NCBI GenBank assembly: GCA_963833835.1 | Contig: CAWHZI010000014.1 | Span: 310,001 to 374,000 of the forward strand | Direction: 5' to 3' | Length of the DNA: 64,000 bases | Source of the DNA: Bog-532 sp963833835 | Lineage (GTDB): Bacteria > Actinomycetota > Actinomycetes > Streptosporangiales > Streptosporangiaceae | Shown: positions 1 through 8,660 of the stretch, piece by piece | Layout of the letters: every line of letters begins with the position of its first letter | How positions within the stretch are numbered: position 1 is the first letter of the stretch | Made by a program: the position numbers and the translations under genes | The notes under the pieces: generated by a model | Told to the model about the DNA's origin: nothing | Seen by the model: only the letters and a program-made list of their open reading frames with translations | Database searches by the model: none

Positions 1-3000
1 CAGCGTGAACCGGGTGCTGGCGCTGGGGACCCCGGTGCTCAGGCGGCTGAGGGCGGGGATGGTCAGCCCGGCCAGCCCGACCGGGAGCTGGGTGGCCCGG
101 CCGACCAGCGGGTTGTAGGCGGTGGTGGCCATGACCCCGGGGAAGCGAAGAGTGAGCTGGTTGGTCTTCAGCGGGGCGAAGTGCAGGATGCCGCCCTGCG
201 GGACCGGCAGGTCACGGGTCCCGGCCGGGCTGCTGATCAGCACCTGGGTCGGCTGGGCGGCGATGCCTACGGTGGGCGCGGTCAGGTTGAGCTGGCTGAT
301 CGTCTTCTGCCCGGTCCACTTCAGGTGCAGGCTGGCCTCCGGGCCGGCCGCGACCCAGCCGGCCACGCCGCCGTCCAGCAGGTTCTCCGGGTTCAGCGCG
401 GGCAGCGAGCCGAACGTCGAGCTGGCCGTGATGCTCAGCTGCGGTTTGGCCGGGCTGAGCGAGGCCAGCAGCGCGTTGAGCTGGGCCCCGGGCACCGCGG
501 TGGCCGTCCCGGCGACCTGGAAGCGCTGGCGCTGGGAGGTGGTGAAGGTCCGGTTCAGCGCGGCCTCGGGCGGCTGGCCGGGCAGGCCGATCGACGTGCT
601 CGTGGCCCGCTCGAAGCTGAACGACGGCGCCGGGCCGGCGGCGGTCTGGGACGGCTGCAGGAACCGGGTCACCCACACCCCGGGGACCGCGATCCCGCTG
701 ATGCCGGCCCCGGGGCCGCCCGCGGTGCCGCCCTGGGTGCGGTCGATCGTGATCCGCAGCCAGCTGGTGGTGCCGGACGGGATGTTCAGCTTCTGGGTCG
801 CCCCGGTCACCTTGGTGCTGGTGTCCACGTGCCCGGTGGCGGTGGTGACGGTCAGCCGGGTGGCCACCGGGCGCGGGATGTCGTCCAGCAGCTTGATGTC
901 CACCGGCGTGCCCACGTCCATCGGGTGGCTGAAGTCGATCTGCAGCCACTGCCCGGCGGCCTTGGTCGTGCCCTCGACCCAGGCCGTGTCCGGGTTGCCG
1001 TCGAAGGCGTTGACCGGGTCACCCTGCGGGTACTCCCACAGCCAGGAACCGGCCGAGGAAGCGGTGACGTTCTTGGCCCCGCGCAGCACGGCCACGGTCT
1101 GGTGACCTGCCGTGCCGGCCGGCAGCAGCTGCCGGGGCGCGTGGGCGGCCGCCCCGAGCGGGTCGTCGGGCGGGTTGGTCCCGGTGGCCGTGTAGGTGTA
1201 GGAGGTGTTGTTGCCCGGCAGGCCGAACACGGTGTCGGCCCGGCGCAGCCCGTCGGTGACGTCCTGGCTGGTCGCGGCGGGGGTACTGGAGGTGCCCTGG
1301 CCGGCCAGGACGGCCGGGCTGGTGCCGATCAGGCCCTGGGCCTCGAGTTGCTGCAGTGCGGCCGGGCCGCCGTCGACCAGGGCGGTGTCCGCGGTGGGCA
1401 GCACGGACACCGGGCCACTGGGCCGCAGCGCCGGCTTAGCGGCCTGGAAAATCTCCACCGGCGCGTAGGCCGGGGTGATCGCCTGCACCTGGAGCGAGGT
1501 GCCCTCACCGGCCGGTGGGGTCGGCAGCGCGGTGCCGAACGAGGCCACCCGGGTGAACCCGGACGCCTTCAGCGCGGCATGGACCACGGTCGGCGGGACG
1601 TAGCCGAGCTGAGCCGGGTCGAGGTCGTTGCGGACCAGCACGTAGCGGACGCCGGCCCGGGCCAGGTAGGCGGCCAGCCCCGGCTGAGCCGCGCCGGACT
1701 CGATGGCCTGCTCGGCCCCGGCCACGAAGTTGCTGGCCCCGCCGCCGCTGTAGGGCACCAGGCTGTCCTCGGTCCACGGGGAACTGGCCAGCGGCTCCAG
1801 CGGCTCGTCGATCGGCTGGCCCCAGGTGTAGATGCCGTGCGAGTCGGCCGGGACGACCAGCGTGGTCTGGTTCTTGGCCTGGCTGGCCATGAACGCGGCC
1901 GCCTGCTTCCAGTAGCTGGGCACCTGGGCGAACGAGCCGGGCTGCAGCACCTGCCCGTTCAGGAACGGCAGGCACAGGCCGGCCAGCGCCGCGGCCGCGG
2001 CCATCGCGGCCAGGACCCGGGCGGCCCGGCCCCGCAACACCCCGTGCGCGGGCCGACGCCACACGCCCCGGGCCAGCACGTGGGCCAGGCCGAGAGCCAG
2101 CACGGCCGCCAGCACGGGCTCGATCTTGTACACGTTGCGCAGCGCGGACAGCGGGCCGTTCAGCAGGTCCTGGACCTGCCGGTGCAGCGGGCCACCGAGC
2201 GACCCGGCGTACCCGGTCAGCCCCCACAGCGCCGCGACCAGCACGGTCCAGCGCAGCCAGATCGCCTCGGGCAGGTCGCGGCGGGCCAGGCCGGCCAGGC
2301 CCGCCCCGGACGCCACCGAGGCCGCCGCCACCGGCCACACGTAGGCCACCAGCACCGATCCCGCGGTCAGCCAGGGCACGCCGAAGTTCAGGTAGGCGAC
2401 CCAGTTGCCGGTCCCGCGCAGCATCGCGTCGGCCGACATGGTCGAGGTGGTGGTGGCCGCCTGCTCGATGTACGGCAGGAAGTTGAAGCCGTACTTGCCC
2501 TGGTAGAACAGCGGGACCAGCCACCAGGCGGTGGCCAGCAGCACGGCCAGCACCTCCCAGCCCAGGAGGGCCCACCGGCGCACCCCTGGGCGCGTCAGGA
2601 TGTACATCCCCGGCAGCACCAGGGCGGCCAGCGTCGAGGCCGCGTTGACCCCGCCCATGCAGGCCACGAACAGCCCCGAACGGGCGGCCGCGGACCACGC
2701 CGCGGGTGCCCTGAGCCCCGGGCCGGCGGGGCTAGCGGGGCCGGTCCCCGACGACGCGGCCCAGTAACGGACCAGCGGCAGCGTGGCCCAGGTGGCGAAG
2801 ATCCCGGGCAGCAGCGCGGCCGAGGTGGAGCCGACCAGGATCGTGTATGTGGGCCAGACGGCGAAGGCCGCGCCGGCCAGCAGCCGGGTCGGCCGGGACC
2901 CGATACCGAGGGCCTCGGCCAGCCGGACCAGGCCCCAGAACCCCACCGCGATGAGGATCGACATCCACAGCCGCTCGGTCACCCAGACCGGGATGTGCAG

Positions 3001-3348
3001 AACGTGCGCGACCAGGTAGTACAGGCCCATCGGGAAGGCGTAGCCGATGTACTGGTCCTGCAGGCTGCCCTGCCACTCCAGCGGGTTCCACAGGTGCCAC
3101 AGCCGCTGGTAAAACCCGACCGGATCGATGTCGACCCCGAGCTTGGTGTCGAACGTCATCCGGCCCGGGTGGGTCAGCAGCAGGGCGATCAGGGCCAGGC
3201 CCCACACCAGCAGCAGCCAGCGGCGGCCGGCCCGTTCGGCCGCGTCCCCCCAGCCGCCCCACAGCCAGCGCGGCCGGTGGCCGCCGCCCGCGGCGGAACC
3301 GGGCTCGTACCCGGAGAGCTCTTGGTCCGGTAGCTGAAGTGTCGTCAT
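1..3348 (-). CDS. DUF3367 / AftD-like alpha-(1->3)-arabinofuranosyltransferase, 3' end outside window
   Basis: Reading from the ATG at 3348 gives an open frame of 1116 codons to the window edge with no stop, so the C-terminus is missing. A short cytoplasmic N-terminus leads into a polytopic membrane region (about residues 40-480) typical of GT-C transferases. A long extracytoplasmic part follows, with an F5/8-type-C-like carbohydrate-binding segment near residues 755-870. This architecture matches DUF3367/AftD, which adds arabinofuranose branches to cell-wall arabinan using a polyprenyl-phosphate donor in mycobacteria. Mycobacterial AftD is about 1400 residues. The start overlaps the stop of the upstream methyltransferase by four bases (ATGA). 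The adjoining methyltransferases, glycosyltransferase and DUF2613-like peptide also recall the mycobacterial aftD region. That it uses arabinose here is inference. Confidence 0.8.
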   Translation of the reverse strand, partial: MTTLQLPDQELSGYEPGSAAGGGHRPRWLWGGWGDAAERAGRRWLLLVWGLALIALLLTHPGRMTFDTKLGVDIDPVGFYQRLWHLWNPLEWQGSLQDQYIGYAFPMGLYYLVAHVLHIPVWVTERLWMSILIAVGFWGLVRLAEALGIGSRPTRLLAGAAFAVWPTYTILVGSTSAALLPGIFATWATLPLVRYWAASSGTGPASPAGPGLRAPAAWSAAARSGLFVACMGGVNAASTLAALVLPGMYILTRPGVRRWALLGWEVLAVLLATAWWLVPLFYQGKYGFNFLPYIEQAATTTSTMSADAMLRGTGNWVAYLNFGVPWLTAGSVLVAYVWPVAAASVASGAGLAGLARRDLPEAIWLRWTVLVAALWGLTGYAGSLGGPLHRQVQDLLNGPLSALRNVYKIEPVLAAVLALGLAHVLARGVWRRPAHGVLRGRAARVLAAMAAAAALAGLCLPFLNGQVLQPGSFAQVPSYWKQAAAFMASQAKNQTTLVVPADSHGIYTWGQPIDEPLEPLASSPWTEDSLVPYSGGGASNFVAGAEQAIESGAAQPGLAAYLARAGVRYVLVRNDLDPAQLGYVPPTVVHAALKASGFTRVASFGTALPTPPAGEGTSLQVQAITPAYAPVEIFQAAKPALRPSGPVSVLPTADTALVDGGPAALQQLEAQGLIGTSPAVLAGQGTSSTPAATSQDVTDGLRRADTVFGLPGNNTSYTYTATGTNPPDDPLGAAAHAPRQLLPAGTAGHQTVAVLRGAKNVTASSAGSWLWEYPQGDPVNAFDGNPDTAWVEGTTKAAGQWLQIDFSHPMDVGTPVDIKLLDDIPRPVATRLTVTTATGHVDTSTKVTGATQKLNIPSGTTSWLRITIDRTQGGTAGGPGAGISGIAVPGVWVTRFLQPSQTAAGPAPSFSFERATSTSIGLPGQPPEAALNRTFTTSQRQRFQVAGTATAVPGAQLNALLASLSPAKPQLSITASSTFGSLPALNPENLLDGGVAGWVAAGPEASLHLKWTGQKTISQLNLTAPTVGIAAQPTQVLISSPAGTRDLPVPQGGILHFAPLKTNQLTLRFPGVMATTAYNPLVGRATQLPVGLAGLTIPALSRLSTGVPSASTRFTL

Positions 3349-4136
3349 GCCGTCCGCCGCAGTATCACCAGGAGATTCCAGGTCACCAGCTCGCGTAGCC
3401 CGGGCGCGAAGATCAGGAACTTGCACCAGCGCGGGTAGTAGCGGGGCCGGGCCTCGACCACCGCGATGTCCTTGCGCTGCCGCAGCAGGGCCAGGACCGG
3501 GCCCACGCCGAGGGGGAACATGGTCTGACCGAACAGGTTCTTCGGCGCATGGCCGTGCTTGCGCGCGTACCGGCGCGCGGCGTAATCGCCGCCCAGATAG
3601 TGGAACGGGGCGGATTCGTGACCGCCCCACGGTGACAGCCAGACCGTGTAGGACAGGTAGACCAGGCCACCGGGGCGGGTGACCCGGATCATCTCGTCGA
3701 TGAAACCGCCCGGGTCCCGTACGTGCTCCAGCACGTTGGAGGAGAAGCAGACGTCCATGCTGGCGTCGGCCAGCGGTAGCCAGTAGCCGTCCCCGATCAC
3801 ACTGGCCCCGGTCACACTGGCCTGGCTGGGCTCCCCCCGGCTGAACAGCTCGTCCGCGTCCGGCTCGACCAGCAGGCACTGCGCGCCGCGCTGCCGGAAC
3901 ATGGCGGTGAAGTAACCGGCGCCACCGCCGATGTCCGCCACCCGGGCCCCGGCCAGGGGTGTGTGCCGTTCGACCAGCGCGACCGAGTCCTGGGCCAGCA
4001 GCGTGTAGAACCGGACCGGATCGGACTGCTCGCCGGTGAAGGCGGACAGCAGCCGGACCGCCCCGACCGGACGCAGCGGGCCAGAACCGGATGGTGACCC
4101 GCCGGAAATGGTGGACGGGGGCGCGTCGGGGGGCAT
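3345..4136 (-). CDS. class I SAM-dependent methyltransferase
   Basis: This 263-residue protein has a Rossmann methyltransferase core. The SAM-binding loop is VADIGGGAGYF (about residues 66-76), followed by the acidic LLVEPD strand end, a PLADASMDVCFSSNVLEHV motif IV region and an RPGG post-motif. It belongs to the Methyltransf_11/Rv0224c-like group. The ATG at 4136 has a strong GGAGGA ribosome site seven bases upstream. The gene ends with an ATGA overlap into the AftD-like gene, so the two are translationally coupled. The position suggests methylation of a cell-envelope glycan or lipid precursor, but the substrate is unknown. Confidence 0.85.
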   Translation of the reverse strand: MPPDAPPSTISGGSPSGSGPLRPVGAVRLLSAFTGEQSDPVRFYTLLAQDSVALVERHTPLAGARVADIGGGAGYFTAMFRQRGAQCLLVEPDADELFSRGEPSQASVTGASVIGDGYWLPLADASMDVCFSSNVLEHVRDPGGFIDEMIRVTRPGGLVYLSYTVWLSPWGGHESAPFHYLGGDYAARRYARKHGHAPKNLFGQTMFPLGVGPVLALLRQRKDIAVVEARPRYYPRWCKFLIFAPGLRELVTWNLLVILRRTA

Positions 4137-4250
4137 CTGCCGGTCCTCCTTGACAGGCTGCGGAACGGCCAGCGGTGACTGGCCCGCGAAGGGTCTGACG
4201 CCTCCGAACCGGCGCTGCCTGCGCCCCGCCGCACGACGGCCGGTTCGTTT

Positions 4251-4289
4251 GTTACTGTGCGGTAAGTAACTTCGTTACTGGACGGTAAG
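4251..4289. promoter_or_regulatory. operator-like cluster of GTTACT/AGTAAC half-sites
   Basis: GTTACT (4251-4256) faces AGTAAC (4265-4270) across eight bases, and a further GTTACT begins at 4274. Seen another way, the 16-mers at 4251-4266 and 4274-4289 are direct repeats with two mismatches and a 23-bp period. The cluster sits 115-150 bp upstream of the leftward methyltransferase gene. The arrangement suits a dimeric repressor such as a TetR-family protein, but no regulator is encoded next to it. Confidence 0.45.
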
Positions 4290-4399
4290 GCACCTTCAAG
4301 AGGTTCGTCAATAAGAACCGGATAACAACATGCATGTCCGCTGGTGTCCGGCTACTCGCCAGTTACATGGGCACCCGAGAGCCCTGACGGTGGGAACTG

Positions 4400-4429
4400 T
4401 TGACACCTCCGCGGAACGGCGAACATAAT
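4400..4429 (+). promoter_or_regulatory. sigma-70-like promoter with inverted repeat over the -10
   Basis: TTGACA (4400-4405) and CATAAT (4424-4429) are separated by 18 bases, 49 bp upstream of the glycosyltransferase ATG. The -10 region lies between the arms of a perfect inverted repeat, CGGCGA (4417-4422) and TCGCCG (4429-4434), so a repressor bound there would block the promoter. The elements are seen directly; function is inferred. Confidence 0.6.
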
Positions 4430-4477
4430 CGCCGCTCATGACCCGGGGGGGACATTCCGGGCCCGAGGAGATAGTGC

Positions 4478-5624
4478 ATGGAGACCAGACGGTCCCTTGT
4501 TTCCCCAGCTCAGCGCCGACCTGACCGCAATCCACTGAGCCCGTCGAGCCCGCCAAGGCCCGCGCTGAGGCCGGGCCGCCGGGTCCTGATCGTGGCCTGG
4601 CGGGACGTAGCCAGCCCGCAGGCGGGTGGCTCGGAACTGCTGGTCGACCAGCTGGCCGCGGGCCTGGTGGCCCGGGGTGATTCGGTCACCCTGCTGTGCG
4701 GCGGCCCGGCCAGCCCGCACGCCTACGACGTGGTGCGCAGCGGCGGCCCGTACACCCAGTTCCTGCGGGCTCCGCTGGCCTACCGGCGGCTGCGGGACTG
4801 CGACGTCGTGGTCGAGGTGTGCAACGGCATGCCGTTCCTGACCCCGCTGTGGGCGGGCAAGCCCACGGTCTGCATGGTCAACCACGTGCACACCGACCTG
4901 TGGCCGCTGCGGTTCCGGCCACCGGTGTCCACCGTCGGCCAGTTCCTGGAGCAGCGGGTCATGCCCCGGGTACACCGCCGCAACCTGATCGTGACGGTGT
5001 CCAACTCCACGGCGGCCGACCTGCAGGCCCTCGGGGTGGACCGGGAACGGATCCGGATGCTCAGCAACGGGGTGGCCCCGGCCGGCCCGCCGGTCCCCCG
5101 GTCCCGGCGCCCGCTGTTCCTGGCCCTGGGCCTGGCTGGCCGAGTACAAGCGGATCGACCTGCTGCTGCGGCTGTGGGAGCGGGTCCGCCCGGTGGTGGG
5201 CGGGCGGCTGGTGATCGCGGGCGACGGCCCGGAGCGCGCTCGCCTGGAGACGCTGGCCGGCCCGGACGTGCTGTTCACCGGGCGGATCAGCGAGCGGCGC
5301 AAGCACCAGCTGCTCGGATCGGCCTGGCTGCTGCTGCACCCGGCGCTGATCGAGGGCTGGGGCATCGTCGTCACCGAGGCGGCCCTGCGGGGCACGCCCA
5401 CGGTGGGCTTCGACGTGCCCGGGCTGCGGGACTCGGTCGACGATGGTCACACCGGCGTGCTGGCCCGGACCGAGGCGGCCTACGCCTCGGCCTGGGCGGC
5501 GCTGGCCCTGGACCCGGCCCGGCGCGAGCAGCTGGGCGCGGCCGCGCGGCACCACGCCGCCCAGCTGCGCTGGTCCACGGCCGTGCGGCACTTCTCGGCC
5601 GTGCTCGACGAGGCGCTCCGGTGA
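4478..5624 (+). pseudogene. GT4-family glycosyltransferase, frameshifted near 5133
   Basis: The ATG at 4478 follows GAGGAG with a seven-base spacer. The N-terminal half has the GT-B start LIVAWRDVASPQAGGSE (about residues 31-47) and a conserved VSNSTAADL segment. The C-terminal half continues in another frame, with a sugar-nucleotide fold including RLVIAGDGPER and the EX7E-type motif EGWGIVVTEA. The frame breaks in GGCCTGGCTGGCC around 5131-5140. Removing one T near 5133 restores GRLAEYKRID, the expected GT4 alpha-phosphate motif. The intact protein would be about 381 residues. It resembles Rv0225-type transferases next to mycobacterial aftD, and it overlaps the next gene by GTGA. The break may be a sequencing error or a real lesion. 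Confidence 0.75.
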
Positions 5625-6328
5625 CCGCCGCGCTGCACGACTTCTACGAGGTGCCCGGGACCACGGTCAGCTCCGGGCCCGACCGGGCCCGGCGGCAGGC
5701 CCAGATGCTGGCGGCCGTGCTGGCCCGCCGGGCCGGCCCGCAGCGGATCGTGGACGTCGGCTGCGGTGAGGGCTCGGCCACCTACCTGGTCAAACGGCTG
5801 GACCCGGCCAACATCGTGATCGGCATCGACTGGTCGGCGATGGCGCTGACCCGGGCCCGGGCCCGGGGCGTGCTGGCCGTCCAGGGCGGGATCGACAGCC
5901 TGCCGCTGCCGGACGCCAGCGTCGACGTGGTGATCATGAGCGAGCTGATCGAGCACCTGGTCGACACCGACGCGGCGGCCGAGGAGGCCCGGCGCGTGCT
6001 GCGGCCGGGCGGCACGCTGCTGCTGTCCACCCCCAACCTGGCCGCCTGGTACAACCGCGCCCTGATCGGCCTGGGCATCCAGCCGGTGTTCTCCGAGGTC
6101 AGCCTCAAGGGCGTCTACGGGCGGCCCGGCCAGGAGGTGGTGGGGCACCTGCGGCTGTTCACCCGGCGGGCGCTGGAGGAGTTCCTGACCGCGCGCGGGT
6201 TCGCCTGCGAGCGGATCTGCGGGGCGCCGTACCACGACGTGCCGCGGCCGTTCCGGCCGCTGGACCGCTGGCTGTGCCACTGGCCGTCAGCGGCCAGCAT
6301 CCTGCTCGTCCAGGCCCGGCGATCTTGA
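5621..6328 (+). CDS. class I SAM-dependent methyltransferase
   Basis: Starting at the GTG that overlaps the glycosyltransferase stop (GTGA, 5621-5624), this 235-residue protein carries VDVGCGEGSATYLV as the SAM loop and IGIDWS after strand 2. It then has SLPLPDASVDVVIMSELIEHL and LRPGGTLLLSTPN, all Methyltransf_11 features. Coupling to a GT4 enzyme suggests that it methylates a sugar or lipid intermediate of the same envelope pathway. It lies in the same frame as the N-terminal part of the frameshifted glycosyltransferase, which creates a misleading 616-codon open frame from 4478. Confidence 0.85.
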   Translation: MTAALHDFYEVPGTTVSSGPDRARRQAQMLAAVLARRAGPQRIVDVGCGEGSATYLVKRLDPANIVIGIDWSAMALTRARARGVLAVQGGIDSLPLPDASVDVVIMSELIEHLVDTDAAAEEARRVLRPGGTLLLSTPNLAAWYNRALIGLGIQPVFSEVSLKGVYGRPGQEVVGHLRLFTRRALEEFLTARGFACERICGAPYHDVPRPFRPLDRWLCHWPSAASILLVQARRS

Positions 6329-6337
6329 CAATGGCCC

Positions 6338-6368
6338 TTGACACGGTGCGGCCGGGCCCGTCTATCCT
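6338..6368 (+). promoter_or_regulatory. putative promoter before the DUF2613-like gene
   Basis: TTGACA occurs twice (6325-6330 and 6338-6343). From the second copy, TCTATC lies 17 bases away and TATCCT 19 bases away. An AGTAAC half-site like those at 4251-4289 follows at 6376-6381. The small membrane-protein gene starts at 6417. Confidence 0.4.
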
Positions 6369-6416
6369 ACTCGGAAGTAACTTTGGGGGCGGAACCCGCA
6401 CGGAAGGACCAACGAA

Positions 6417-6545
6417 GTGCTGACCGTGGTTGCCATCCTCCTCGGCGCCGCCCTGGCCGCCGCCGGCGTGGTGGTCGTGACCCACGACGCCACCACCGTC
6501 CCGCCGGCTCCGACCCGGCAGCTGTACAACTACGGCTCGGGCTGA
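6417..6545 (+). CDS. DUF2613-like small membrane/secreted protein, 42 aa
   Basis: A GTG at 6417, ten bases after a GGAAGG ribosome site, opens a 42-residue frame. It has a hydrophobic N-terminal helix (about residues 2-22) followed by THDATTVPPAPTRQ and a LYNYGSG terminus. Length, the single helix and the terminal YG motif resemble DUF2613. The mycobacterial member Rv0236A is encoded beside aftD (Rv0236c). That shared neighbourhood supports the call, and a role with the arabinofuranosyltransferase is inferred. The gene is easily missed because of its size. Confidence 0.65.
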   Translation: MLTVVAILLGAALAAAGVVVVTHDATTVPPAPTRQLYNYGSG

Positions 6546-6568
6546 CCGGCCGGAACTGGCGTGCTGCC

Positions 6569-7825
6569 GTGCCCGGCCGTCGGGGGGCGCGACGCCGGCC
6601 GCTGTCGCGACGCCGGCGTCCCGGGCCCGTGCTGGCCGGTGCGGCCGTCCTGGCCGCCGGGGCGGTGGCGGCCTGTTCGGGGCCACCCCGGCCGTCGCCC
6701 GGCCCGGCCCCGGACCTGGTGCGGTCGAACTACGAGCGGGCCACCGGCGAGGACATCCCACGCGACTGCGGGTACAGCGTGCCGCTGCCGGGCCAACCGG
6801 GCTGGAGCCTGTGGCTGTTCTGCGACACCGCGGTGACCAGCGCCCGGAGCACCAAGATCGACCGGCTGATCCTGGGCACCGACACGGCGGCGGCCGGGCC
6901 GTACCGGCCGGGCCAGGTGCCGGGCCAGCTGAGCGAGATCCCCACCCCGCCGGCGCCGGCCGCGCGGCCCAGCGACGGCGCACCGGAGCCGTTCCTGCCA
7001 GCCCCGCAGCACCTGGTGCTTCCGGGCAGCACCCAGCCCTGCTCCGGGTCCGGCCGCTACCCCGCAGCCTGGATCACCGGGGTGGCGGCGGAGCCCGCGC
7101 CGGTGGCCAGTTCCGGGGCCAGCTCCGGCAAGGTGCTGATCAGCTACAACGACTACTGCGTGACCGGGGACGCCGGCTCGCTGGGCACGGACGTACCCGG
7201 CAGCCTGACCCCGGAAGGCTCGGGGTTGGTCGAGTACGACCCGGCCACCAACCAGCTCGGGACGCCAGACGAGGTGTTCGCCAGCCCGCTGGGCCTGGCC
7301 CTACCGGTCCAGCAGGTGCTCGGCTCGCCGGTGTTCCGCGCCGGGTACCTGTACCTGTTCGGGTTCTGCTCCGCGGCCACGCTGCCGACCGGCTGCGCGA
7401 CCGGGAAGGTGTTCATGGTCCGGGTCCAGGCCATCCCGGCCGCCTGGCAGAACCCGCTCAGCTACCAGTACTGGACGGGGGACGGCTGGTCGCTGGACCC
7501 GAACACGGCGGCCTCGGTGCTGCCGGCCGGGCACCCGCTGGGGATCTCGGCCGGCGACTACTCGGCCGACGGCCACCAGCTGGTCCTGGTCGAGCAGACC
7601 AGCCTGGCCGGCGACTTCCAGGTGTGGCAGGCCGGCTCGCCCACCGGGCCGTGGCGGCGGGTGCGCACCGGCCGGGTGCCCTGCCGGGCCGGTCCCGGGC
7701 ACGGGGCGGGCGAGCTGTGCCGGGCCCTGATCGGCCACCCCGAGCTGAGCACCCGGAACCAGCTGGAAATCTCCTACTTCAATCCGGGCCACGGCCACGT
7801 GGACGCGTCGGCCTACCCCTGGTGA
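6569..7825 (+). CDS. secreted lipoprotein, possibly DUF4185-like
   Basis: I chose the GTG at 6569 because it gives an arginine-rich n-region, a hydrophobic core and a lipobox ending AVAAC, so the mature protein would be lipid-anchored outside the membrane. The ribosome site is weak and the start is uncertain. The 418-residue product has scattered motifs such as LWLFCDTAVT, VLISYNDYCV and GLVEYDPATNQL, reminiscent of DUF4185 or beta-propeller-type extracytoplasmic proteins, with several cysteines. It lies 23 bases after the DUF2613-like gene in the same direction. Its function is unknown. Confidence 0.6.
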   Translation: MPGRRGARRRPLSRRRRPGPVLAGAAVLAAGAVAACSGPPRPSPGPAPDLVRSNYERATGEDIPRDCGYSVPLPGQPGWSLWLFCDTAVTSARSTKIDRLILGTDTAAAGPYRPGQVPGQLSEIPTPPAPAARPSDGAPEPFLPAPQHLVLPGSTQPCSGSGRYPAAWITGVAAEPAPVASSGASSGKVLISYNDYCVTGDAGSLGTDVPGSLTPEGSGLVEYDPATNQLGTPDEVFASPLGLALPVQQVLGSPVFRAGYLYLFGFCSAATLPTGCATGKVFMVRVQAIPAAWQNPLSYQYWTGDGWSLDPNTAASVLPAGHPLGISAGDYSADGHQLVLVEQTSLAGDFQVWQAGSPTGPWRRVRTGRVPCRAGPGHGAGELCRALIGHPELSTRNQLEISYFNPGHGHVDASAYPW

Positions 7826-7844
7826 GCTCACGAGAGGAGCGGCG

Positions 7845-8633
7845 ATGACGCTCGCGGCCCGGCTGGCGGCCTCGGTGCCGGAACAGCTGCTGGTGCGACT
7901 GATCAGCCTGGCCTACCGCCGGTTCGAGCCGGAGATCCGGCGGCTGGACGACGTGTGCGGCCGCGGCGGCACGATGATCGACATCGGCGGCTGGTACGGG
8001 CCGTGGACCCGGCGGCTCCGGCACCGGGCCGACCGGATGGTGGTGATCGAGCCGACGCCGCTGCACCAGGTGCTGCGGCGGACGCTGCCAGCCCGGGTGG
8101 AGGTGATCGCGGCCGCGGCGTCCGACGGCTGCGGCGAGGCTGAGTTGTGGGTGCCGCACGCGGACGCGGGGGTGCGCGGAGTCTCATCCCTGCACCGGCG
8201 GGCCATCCACGGCGAATCGATCAAGGTGCCGCTGGTGCGGGTGGACGACCTCGGCCTGAGCCAGGTCACGTTCATCAAGATCGACGTGGACGGGCATGAG
8301 GTGCCGGTGCTGCGCGGGGCGGAAGCGGTGATCAAAGCGGACCGGCCCGGACTGCTCATCGAGGTCGAGCAGCGCATCCAGCCGGTCGGGGACGTGATCG
8401 AGCTGATGCGCGGTTACGGGTACCGGGGCTGGGTGCTGCCCGGCCGCAGCTGGGTCCCGGTCGACCGGTTCGCGCTGGCCGCGCACCAGGCCCGGACCGC
8501 GTACGTCTCCGAGCGGGGCCTGCTGGCCCGGGCGGTGTGGCCGTCGCCGCGCTACGTCAACTCGGTGCTGTTCCTGCCGGAGGGACAGCTGCCCGGAGAT
8601 CCCCAGGGGCGTCCCCGGTCCACCGTGGGCTGA
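7845..8633 (+). CDS. FkbM family methyltransferase
   Basis: This 262-residue protein starts at an ATG preceded by GAGAGGAG. It has the FkbM pattern: a glycine-rich MIDIGGWYGPWT SAM loop (about residues 43-54), VVIEPTPL, and the diagnostic IKIDVDGHEVPVLRGA segment near residues 145-160, followed by a LLIEVEQR strand. FkbM enzymes O-methylate sugars or secondary metabolites. It follows the lipoprotein gene by 19 bases and is probably the last gene of the rightward envelope operon. A short AT-rich patch follows at 8641-8664. The substrate is unknown. Confidence 0.8.
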   Translation: MTLAARLAASVPEQLLVRLISLAYRRFEPEIRRLDDVCGRGGTMIDIGGWYGPWTRRLRHRADRMVVIEPTPLHQVLRRTLPARVEVIAAAASDGCGEAELWVPHADAGVRGVSSLHRRAIHGESIKVPLVRVDDLGLSQVTFIKIDVDGHEVPVLRGAEAVIKADRPGLLIEVEQRIQPVGDVIELMRGYGYRGWVLPGRSWVPVDRFALAAHQARTAYVSERGLLARAVWPSPRYVNSVLFLPEGQLPGDPQGRPRSTVG

Positions 8634-8660
8634 GGCCCCCATTAATTTTTAAAAGGTTTT

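Larger units (their letters stand above)
4137..4477. other. divergent intergenic region of the envelope locus
   Basis: These 341 bases separate the leftward methyltransferase-AftD operon from the rightward glycosyltransferase operon and hold no credible gene. The left half contains repeated GTTACT/AGTAAC half-sites (4251-4289), described separately. The right half contains a consensus-like promoter (4400-4429) whose -10 element lies inside an inverted repeat. Confidence 0.7.

Noticed and set aside
181..3333. 1050-codon open frame on the plus strand
   Set aside because: It is antisense to the AftD-like gene, consists mainly of Gly, Arg, Gln, Ala and Pro, and has no ribosome site or recognisable domain; a GC-skew shadow.
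4478..6328. Glycosyltransferase-methyltransferase fusion protein
   Set aside because: The middle 160 residues are arginine/alanine/glycine-rich nonsense, while the correct transferase C-terminus is in another frame; a frameshift explains it better.
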